NCBI GenBank assembly: GCA_035772405.1
Contig: JAYKKM010000450.1
Location: 4,936,001 to 5,000,000, forward strand
From: Chrysogorgia sp. JL179-B06
Lineage: Eukaryota > Cnidaria > Anthozoa > Scleralcyonacea > Chrysogorgiidae
Length of the DNA stretch: 64,000 nucleotides
Direction: 5' to 3'
In this document: piece by piece, positions 57,101 to 64,000 of the stretch
Position numbering within the stretch: position 1 is the first letter of the stretch
Layout of the letters: each line of letters begins with the position of its first letter
Program-made: the position numbers and the translations under genes
The notes under the pieces: generated by a model
Told to the model about the DNA's origin: nothing
What the model saw: the letters and a program-made list of their open reading frames with translations, nothing else
Databases searched by the model: none

Positions 57101-60100
57101 ATGCTAAGTACAGGTACAATGACTATAATAAGTATTTTTTTGAAACTGTGGCAGCACACTCAGTAGCAATTTCTTAACTATGTTTAATTGTAGAACTTAC
57201 AAAAAATGGCAAGAGTTTAAACAAAGATAATGCTCCTGTAAGGTAAGTTTGAGAGATTTAAACTTAGTTAATTAGATTATAAATGTACTAGTAGTATGCT
57301 GCATAGGTGTTAATATATACACACTGCTGTAGTGAATGTGGGAGAGCTTGGAGTAGACAGACGATACATGGACGATCGTCAAGCTTGTATCCTCAGAAAA
57401 ATGATTCTGAGCCCCGGACAGGAAATAGGAATCAAACCTGTAAGTAACCTTCTGATTGCCGGTGAGACGCTCTAACCATTGAGCCACCAAGACTCAGATG
57501 GAGAGCGAAGGTTACAATGATGTACTGGTTCAATTGATATATATTGGCATAATTGATATATGTGGCAGTCACTATATCAGAAGGTTACAGGTTCGATTCC
57601 TGTCTGGGACTCAGAATCATTTTTCTGAGGATACGAGCTTGACGATTGTCCATGTATCGTCTGCATAGGTAATGTTAAAATATGTATACCAGTATTAAAA
57701 TTTAAAAGTACACCAGTACCTTTTGAATTAATTAAATTATTTAATATTTCCCCATGCCAACACTTGTTCCGAAATGCATACAGAGTTGTACAAATAATAA
57801 CTATACAAATGACACACTACTACAGTATCTAGTCCTAATATAAAAAAGTAGAGTGCTGCATAGACTGCTTTTGATATATAGCAAAGTGAAAAGGTGGTGA
57901 ACTGACGAGATTTTAGGAACGAAATACTGACATTTCAAGCAGAGCCCTTCATCAGATTAAGGTGTGATGAAATAAACATTTATTTTATCATGTCTTACAC
58001 TGATGAATGGCTCTGCTGGAAACGTCAGTGTTTCATTCCTAAAACTTTTGGCAGTTCACCACTTTTCTCTTTGCTATTATAGTCCCAATATATAAATACA
58101 TGTACTTGTTTTCCTTTTAGTCCAAACAACAATTCAGAACAAAAGGACAATAATCGTGGTAAGACTGATAAAACAAGCTCTTACATTGTAAAATAGGTTC
58201 TCCCTACTTGTACTAGTACTGTACTAGTACAAGTAGTGCTATAACCCTTACGAAAAAATCCTATAGAATCCTATAGGAATTCCTATAGGAAAATTGCATT
58301 TCCTACAGGAATTGGGCAAAAATCTAATAGGAATAAATTTCCTAATGATTTCTTATAGGAATTCCAATAGGAAATTTACAATCCCATAGGAATTCCTATT
58401 GAATTTTTTTGTAAGGGAGAAATGTTTGGAGACAAATAAGGAGAATATGTATGCTAAAACTCAGGCTAAAATGGTTAAGACAATGGTTTGTAGTGCACAA
58501 CCTCTTAGCTTTGTTGGCAAAGAATAATCTTTTCTAATGTGTTGTGACAATATCTTTTTTTCACAGGAAGTTTGATAGTGAAACTTGTTAAAACTAAACA
58601 CGACAAAGGTCTAGGTCTCACTGTGACAGGTACAATATGTATTCCTCATTTTTTTGTCCTCAGTTTTTCTCATAGACCTTGTTGTTTTGTTGCTTAGTCT
58701 GTCTTTGTTTCGTAGACTGAACAACTCAGGCCAAACACGCTCTAACCTAAGTAACACATTTTGTACTTTGCCATAAATTATATAGGTGGTGTTGATCGTG
58801 GCATTACATATCCTGTTATTTCAGATCTCAGACTTGGAGGCATAGCAGATAGGTAAACTTTCTATCTCTTACCATATCAGTAGCATAATAATTCTGTTTG
58901 ATTATTTCAAACTAATATTTGATGCAAGATAAGGCACAGCATAGGTCGATAACTGAGGTTGATGCAAAGATGGTGAGTCCAGAGACAGAAGATGATAGCT
59001 GTAGGTATGAGATGAAGATGAGAAGAGGTCCAAAGATGATGCAAGATATATGACAAAAATACATCAAAAAGTGTCAAGATAGATACATGCTGTAATACTG
59101 TAATCCAGTGACTTATTATCATCATTCAGTTTGCAAAATTCAATTGTTGTTTTATTTAATATTTAGAAGTGAATCCCTTGTTGTTGGAGATAGTATTTTA
59201 GCTGTGAATAAAAAGAAAACTGAAAACCTAACACACCAGGAGATAGTCGATCTTCTTCGCAATTCTGGACAACATGTCCATCTAAGAGTTCAGTATAAAA
59301 TCCCAATGCCAGGTAACTATACTGATGAGAAGAATGGATTCAAATGCATTTAATACGTCTCACAATAATTTTATTTACAGACTCTAGCATAAGTAGTTCT
59401 TGTAAGACGGCAATTATCCAACTGAAAAAAGAAGCAGATGGCTTTGGCATAGTGGCACGAGGTGAAATAAACATTGACATTGCTCTGATGTAATGCCCAT
59501 AATAAATTACAATATTGAATGTTGGATTCTCTTTCAGAATCTCCACAAACGTCAGTCCATGGTTATCGGCAACTTGTTGTTGCTAGCATAAGGTCTGGGA
59601 GTGCAGCCCAGAGGTGAGTAATCAAAACCTTAGAAAAAAATAGCAAGTTTGATTTTATTAGCTGATTAGAATTCACTGATTAACACTAAGATCAACTCTT
59701 TACACCCCAGGAGTGATCAACATTTAACTTCTCCTAATAATATCAATGGTTAACCAAGTATAGAGGTAATGAGAATAAAGGAAATGATCACGAAAAGTAA
59801 ACTGATGTTTTTTTTTTTTAAAACAACTCCCAACTATCACTATAAGAAATGTTTGGAGACCACTAAGGAGAATTTAAATGCTGATACACTGTGCTGGGGT
59901 TAACAGTAAGATTAATGGACTGAAGAAAGTTTTCAGACTTTCTCATCTCTTCATAGACGAGGTGTTGTTCATGTTGGTGATCGGCTTCTAGCAATCAATG
60001 GTCAAGCATTACTTGGCCTATCTCGTGACGATGCTGTGTTGTTACTGAAACATGCCCACAATCAAGTCTCTTTACAGGTGGAGTACGATGTTATTCATAC

Positions 60101-63100
60101 AGGTACAAAAAATGTTTATGCTTATTGTATATCCCTTCTTCTTTGCATCTCATCTTTTTCCTGTATTCCCCCAACCTCTTCCCATCCTCTTGCCCCCACC
60201 CTCTTCCACTTAAAGCCACCTCAGACTTACTTGTATCTTCCCTTCTCCCTTTTACTATATCACTCCTCCATCCATGTCTATTTTTTACTCACATTTTGTC
60301 CCATACCATCTCTTGAATCTCTTCCACTCCACCCTTTTATATCTCTCACCATGCTCAAACATTGCATCTTCCCTCTATTCTTTTTCTTTCTTAATGCCAC
60401 CCTATAAAAATAGGGTGTTTCACTGTTTAGTGTACTAACACTACTGTAGTTGTAAACTCAAATACATCCTCTCTTCATTTCATTTCAGAACCCATTAATA
60501 CAGGCCATGGCTCGTGGATAATCGAAGTCGTAAAACCAGGAGCCAATGTCAGTTTAGGATTAACGTTAGGTAGACGCAGACTTTAATATTTTCATCACTG
60601 AAATGTTAGTTAGGTTTCTAAGCAGGGATACTGTAGTTTCTCATTGTTAGAGTTGGAATTTGCATTAGGGTAAGGGTTAGCATTTTGCCAGGTAAAGCTT
60701 CTGCAATGCAAGAGAACAATCTTGATGTGGAGTAATCTGACTCCACTGTCTGGTAGACAAAGAGCATTATTAAAGGTACCATCAAGTCCGTTCTGCGCAT
60801 GTCCACATTTCTGTTTACATCGTTTGTTTACATCGTTTGTTTACATTGCATTATATAAACATTGAACATGAAGTATTGCGGATTTGTTTTCCACTGCTTT
60901 AACTTTCCTGCTAAAAAGCATGTTATAAGAAGCTGTTCTGTTCCTAAATGTGGATAATATATCAAACTACCATTTGTGCCTTCGCCACCTTTGATGAATA
61001 CTTGCTTTTGAACTGTCGCAAATCTATTCTGTTAACATTTGTTGACATGTGGTGTCCCCACATTTGAAATATCACACATGCGCAGAACGGACTTGATGGC
61101 ACCTTTAAGAATGCTGCTCGATATAATTCACTGTTTTTCTTTCATCTTTCATTATTTCTATTGTTAGTATAAGGTTTAATACTGGATTAGGTTATAGGAA
61201 GGATTGGCTAATATATACAGTAGGGCCGTAGGGGTTTAAGGGTGAAGGGGTTAAGGTGAATTACTGTATCTTTAAGAGCAGTGTATATTTAATAACTTAA
61301 TCAATTTCATGTGAATTGTGTCTGTATTTAGTAGAGGATAGATCAAAAGTGATTGTGATATCTGATATCAATGAAGGTGGTGTGGCCGATAGGTGAGTAG
61401 GTTAAGTGTTTCAAATACTTACTAAATGTATAAAAAAATAAGTGAAGATATAAATGGAAACGGAAATGGGAGGGGGAAAAATAGGATGGGAAGGAAGGAG
61501 AGAAAATAGGATTAAAGAGGAGGCAAGGAAAGGAAAGAAAAAAGTGGATGGAATGAAAGGGAAGGAAGTGGGAGAGAAGATGGATGGGTAAGAAATGAAA
61601 GGGGAAAAGAGAGGATGGGAAGTGAAGGAAAGGAGAGAAGAGAAGAGAAGAGAAGATGGGAAGTGAAGGAAAGAAGAGAAGAGAAGCGAAGCAAAGAGAA
61701 GAGAAGAGATGATGGGAAGTTAAGGAAAGGAAAGGAGAGAAGAGATGATGGGAAGTGAAGGGAAGGAAAGGAGAAAATAGAGGATGGGAAGTGAAGGAAA
61801 GGAGAGAAGAGAAGATGGGAAGTGAAGGAAAGGAAAGGAAAGGAGAGAAGAGAAGAGAGGATGGGAAGTGAAGGAAAGTAAAGGAGAGAAGAGAGGATGG
61901 GAAGGAAAGTAATGGGGAGAAAACAAGGGATGGGAAGGTATGGAAAAGGTAAAAGTGAATGGGAAGGAAGGAAAGGAAACGAGCTAAATGGGAGGAAATG
62001 GATTTTCTGGATGTTTAAAAATTCAGAAAAGAAATGAGTAAAGATAAAAGAGATAATGTAAGAGTAATTTTTATTCCTCAATTGTAACTTTTAGATTGGG
62101 TGTCTTCCACAAAGAGGATCAAATTGTCAGCATAAATGGCATTTTTATCAAGGACTTCTCTCTGGCTCAGGTGGTTGAGATTCTTGGAAAATGCGGAATT
62201 CGTATAAAGATAGAATTTCTTTCAGTTCATATTCCAAAGAATCTTGAGAATCCTGTTATGACCGACAGCCCCAGGTAGAATAACTATGATAGTACTATAT
62301 GATAATACTGCACGTCAGGGACTATGGTGTTAACCCCACCCCCCCCCCCCCCCCCCCGTCACAGGTACCGACCGGGGCGCTGCTATACATCGAAATGAGT
62401 GCAATGAATGTGGAGGCAGGTAAGGGAGGGTGGTAACGAATAAAGGAGGGGAAGGAGGTAAGAAATGAGGAAGGGTAAAGGTAAAGAATGAGGGAGGGAG
62501 GTAAGGAATGAGGGAGGGAGGTAAGGAATGAGGGAGGGAGGTAAGGAATGAGGGAGGGAGGGAGGGAGGTAAGGAATGAGGGAGGGAGGTAAGGAATGAG
62601 GGAGGGAGGTAAGGAATGAGGGAGGGAGGTAAGGAATGAGGGAGGGAGGGAAGGAATGAGAGATAGAGGTAAGGAATGAGGGAGGGAAGGAATGAGGGAG
62701 GGAAGGAATGAGGGAGGGAAGGAATGAAGGAGGGAGGTAAGGAATGAGGGAGGTAAGGAATGAGGGATGGAGGTAAGGAATGAGGGAGGGAGGGAATGAG
62801 GGAGGGAGGGAAGGAATGAGAGATAGAGGTAAGGAATGAGGGAGGGGGGCATTGAATGAGGTAAGGTAAGAAATGAGGGGAGATATATACATCGCAATTT
62901 TCTTTTTCTCATTTTCACGTTCATTTTTTAGTTCTGTTTTTCAAAAGTTTCTTTGGAGTTTTCCTTTCATTTTCGATGTTTAACTTCGTAGGTTCGCTAA
63001 GGTAAACAAATGGGATTGTTGTCAAGTGGAATACACTGACGATCAACTCTCATTGTCGACGGCTCACGACGAAGCTACTCCGATAGAACACGAAGCGATG

Positions 63101-63660
63101 GAGAACAGCAGTAGACAACGACAACATCGTGAATTACCCCTGACTCCTACAGATAGTTCTGCAGGCTATGATAACACAAGTAAGGCTTATGCGACGGATA
63201 TTAGTCCATACGAAGAGATCTCGGAAGTCATCGGTCAATCCCGAGAGCACACCGACTTAAACAAGGAACCAAGCATAGAGCAGCCAACTAAAGATAAGTC
63301 AATTGAAGCACTTTACTCTAAAGTACGTAAACCGCGCTCAAACAGCATTGGTCCAAGCTGTACGTCGACCGGCAGAACCTCCCCATGGTATGGATACCGT
63401 ACGTTAAGCCGAAGATCCTCATTCTCGAACTCTGAGTCGACAATGTGTGGTCGAAGACAATATGTCCCAAGACGTAATGGGTTTTGGTCGTCAGGTAGTC
63501 TTCAGTCTGTGATGAACTCTCAGATGTGTCGCCTAGAGCATGTCGAGGTGAACCTTACTGCAGATAGCCAGGGATTTGGATTAACCATTGCGGAAAGTAG
63601 TGTTGGGAGGAACACTATTCTGGTTATCGCTGAGATTGAATGTGGTGGACCTGCTGAGAG
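54186..63660 (+). CDS. GRIP1/2-type multi-PDZ scaffold, 5' part, runs off the right edge
   Basis: Thirteen exons join in phase: 54186-54216, 55872-55941, 58121-58158, 58567-58629, 58786-58852, 59167-59312, 59381-59461, 59538-59613, 59957-60102, 60489-60569, 61332-61392, 62095-62274 and 62992-63660. They encode 569 residues and two bases. The order is three closely spaced PDZ domains, a Ser/Thr-rich linker of about 200 residues, then PDZ4. That is the layout of glutamate-receptor-interacting proteins (seven PDZ domains), which cluster and traffic membrane receptors. PDZ4 resembles GRIP PDZ4 (VNLTADSQGFGLTI; GGPAER). The first two exons are the least certain: MNNFFTCMRS contains a cysteine that could be palmitoylated, as in some GRIP isoforms (inference). 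The remaining PDZ4-7 lie beyond the window. Confidence 0.85.
57345..57665. repeat. Inverted pair of tRNA-SINE copies
   Basis: 57345-57510 is a nearly full SINE on the minus strand (tcaagcttgtatcctcagaa ... ggtgagacgctctaaccatt ... gactcagatggagagcgaag). 57585-57665 is the 3' half on the plus strand (ggttacaggttcgattcctg ... gaggatacgagcttgacgat). The pair can form a long hairpin. Confidence 0.8.
57850..58085. mobile_element. Foldback element with cgtttcgagc-type arms
   Basis: tagcaaagtgaaaaggtggt, later ttaggaacgaaatactgaca, later agagcccttcatcag, is inverted at 57990-58080 (tgatgaatggctct ... cgtcagtgtttcattcctaa ... ttcaccacttttctctttgc). Related single arms lie near 49515, 50245, 51890 and 63700. 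Confidence 0.75.
58245..58410. repeat. CCTATAGGAATTCC palindromic repeat field
   Basis: cctataggaattcctatagg and its variants repeat about ten times in both orientations without fixed spacing. The design is like the ggatcc field at 26590-26960 but with a different core. It lies in a GRIP intron. Confidence 0.8.
58567..59312 (+). CDS. GRIP-type gene: PDZ1 exons
   Basis: Three exons (58567-58629, 58786-58852, 59167-59312) encode SLIVKLVKTKHDKGLGLTVT, then GGVDRGITYPVISDLRLGGI and ADR, then SESLVVGDSILAVNKKKTEN, later HQEIVDLLRNSGQHVHLRVQ. The carboxylate-binding loop reads KGLGLTV and the second-helix start reads THQEIVDLL. The domain is complete, with GLGL in place of GLGF, which is within the normal range. 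The exon boundary after the ADR motif recurs in PDZ2, PDZ3 and PDZ4, a sign of ancient tandem duplication of the PDZ unit. Confidence 0.9.
59381..60102 (+). CDS. GRIP-type gene: PDZ2 exons
   Basis: Exons 59381-59461, 59538-59613 and 59957-60102 encode TAIIQLKKEADGFGIVARGE, then GYRQLVVASIRSGSAAQRRG, then VVHVGDRLLAINGQALLGLS and VSLQVEYDVI. The binding loop is DGFGIVA. GDRLLAINGQALLGLS strongly resembles PDZ2 of vertebrate GRIP, and VEYDV also matches. Confidence 0.92.
60489..62274 (+). CDS. GRIP-type gene: PDZ3 exons
   Basis: Exons 60489-60569, 61332-61392 and 62095-62274 encode WIIEVVKPGANVSLGLTL, then VEDRSKVIVISDINEGGVAD, then RLGVFHKEDQIVSINGIFIK and AQVVEILGKCGIRIKIEFLS. The loop reads VSLGLTL and the second helix starts SLAQVVEIL. 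The two large introns contain a MITE (60771-61108) and a purine-rich minisatellite (61430-62000). Confidence 0.9.
60771..61108. mobile_element. MITE with about 32-bp terminal inverted repeats
   Basis: taaaggtaccatcaagtccg, then ttctgcgcatgt, is the inverse of the right end acatgcgcagaacggacttg, then atggcaccttta. The interior is non-coding. It lies in the GRIP intron between exons 10 and 11. Confidence 0.85.
61430..62000. repeat. Purine-rich GGGAAGTGAAGGAAAGGA minisatellite
   Basis: An almost pure A/G plus strand with units such as gatgggaagtgaaggaaagg fills most of the GRIP intron between exons 11 and 12. Long Ser/Phe/Leu frames on the opposite strand are composition artefacts. Confidence 0.9.
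62335..62890. repeat. Poly-C run plus GTAAGGAATGAGGGAGGGAG minisatellite
   Basis: A run of about 20 C is followed by about 22 units of ggtaaggaatgagggaggga, a G-rich array, in the GRIP intron before exon 13. Each unit contains GGTAAG, a decoy donor in gene sense. Confidence 0.9.
62992..63660 (+). CDS. GRIP-type gene: inter-PDZ linker and start of PDZ4
   Basis: This 669-nt exon follows an acceptor cttcgtag and encodes a polar linker with Ser/Thr/Arg-rich blocks (PLTPTDSSAGYDNTSKAY, RTLSRRSSFSNSES, RRNGFWSSGSLQSVMNS). It then starts PDZ4: LEHVEVNLTADSQGFGLTIA, then ILVIAEIECGGPAER. It ends at AGAG|GTGGGT in phase 2, at the same point as the earlier PDZ domains. The SRRSSFS and SLSRR-like motifs are plausible kinase or 14-3-3 sites (inference). 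Confidence 0.9.
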
Positions 63661-63694
63661 GTGGGTTGTTGACTTGTTTGAGTGAAACGTTTTT

Positions 63695-64000
63695 ATTTCA
63701 CTTTCTGACGAAGGCCTTTCGCTTGAAACGTTAGACTTTTTATCTACTTTTTCGACAGTACATCCAGCCGTCCGTCCATCCAGCCATGGCCAGACACACC
63801 CAATAATGTCACACACCCAATGTCTAAGAACTGCGCTCATCCTCCCATGTACAGTTGAGTCCTGCGAGAGAACATTCTCAAAGTTGCGCTTCATCAAGAA
63901 TCAACTGAGATCTCTGCTTAGTCGACACCATTTGGAAGCAGTAATGATTTGCTCTGTAGAAGTTGATTTACCGAAGGCTGTTGATAACGAGGCAGTATAT
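63695..64000 (+). pseudogene. hAT transposase C-terminal (dimerisation) fragment
   Basis: From 63830 an open frame to the window edge reads LRTALILPCTVESCERTFSK, then LRFIKNQLRSLLSRHHLEAV. This is the VxSCERSFS-KL-IKN-LRS-block that ends hAT-superfamily transposases. The segment before it (tgacgaaggcctttcgcttg, aaacgttagac) belongs to the cgtttcgagc-type repeat. It lies in a GRIP intron, and the catalytic part is not in the window. Confidence 0.8.

Larger units (their letters stand above)
54217..58120. other. GRIP introns 1-2: repeats, no further supported exon
   Basis: Apart from exon 2 (55872-55941), these 3.9 kb hold an inverted SINE pair (57345-57665), a foldback (57850-58085) and a block identical in style to 12360-12420 (gtttggtcttaaaatgtata) at 56620-56690. 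A possible 49-nt exon at 57194-57242 (KNGKSLNKDNAPV) has good splice sites but the wrong phase. Confidence 0.5.

Noticed and set aside
57194..57242. Extra GRIP exon (KNGKSLNKDNAPV)
   Set aside because: Splice sites are good but its 49 nt breaks the phase between exons 2 and 3, which join well without it. It could be an alternative exon.
61512..62924. Long Phe/Ser/Leu/Pro frames on the minus strand
   Set aside because: They are complements of purine-rich minisatellites in GRIP introns.

Overview
The window is eukaryotic: spliced genes with GT-AG introns, a vertebrate-like gene repertoire, and about half the DNA made of inverted repeats, minisatellites, a tRNA-derived SINE and DNA-transposon remnants. 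The mix (FGD-type RhoGEF, GRIP-type multi-PDZ scaffold, CDPF1, a Dicer/RIG-I-class helicase, PIF/Harbinger and hAT remains) fits a marine invertebrate. I favour an anthozoan cnidarian because some dispersed repeats look like ones I associate with corals, but that is from memory. All exon models below were built by hand from splice sites, reading phase and protein similarity.

Left part, minus strand. A two-exon piece of an unrecognised gene lies at 790-2159. It is followed by a complete 24-exon FGD5/FGD6-type gene (28883 down to 3220, about 2,114 residues): a huge Pro-rich and Glu/Lys-rich first half, then DH, PH, FYVE and PH domains. Its last intron is filled by a roughly 87-bp satellite derived from a tRNA-SINE, and the intron before that uses a GC donor. 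An unrecognised intronless ORF (10220-10720, plus strand) sits inside one intron. Several MITE-like foldback elements and a Harbinger remnant fill other introns.

Middle part. 28.9-35.7 kb is intergenic and holds foldback elements and a dead LINE reverse-transcriptase tail. 44674 down to 35686 (minus) is a four-exon gene whose phases close exactly to 1,211 residues. It has three U1/JAZ-type zinc fingers (a dsRNA-binding class), two Z-alpha-like winged helices and a Dicer/RIG-I-class helicase in which the Walker A lysine, the DExD/H box and the motif VI arginines are all lost. This is the most interesting object in the window: it looks like a catalytically dead nucleic-acid sensor or regulator with an architecture I do not recognise.

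Right part. After about 5.7 kb of repeats comes a CDPF1-like gene (minus, exons at 53061-52949 and 50538-50427; last exon not found). It is head-to-head with a GRIP1/2-type scaffold gene (plus, from about 54186 and running off the right edge) that encodes PDZ1, PDZ2, PDZ3, a long linker and the start of PDZ4. Its introns hold long purine-rich minisatellites and a MITE. The window ends in an hAT transposase tail inside a GRIP intron.
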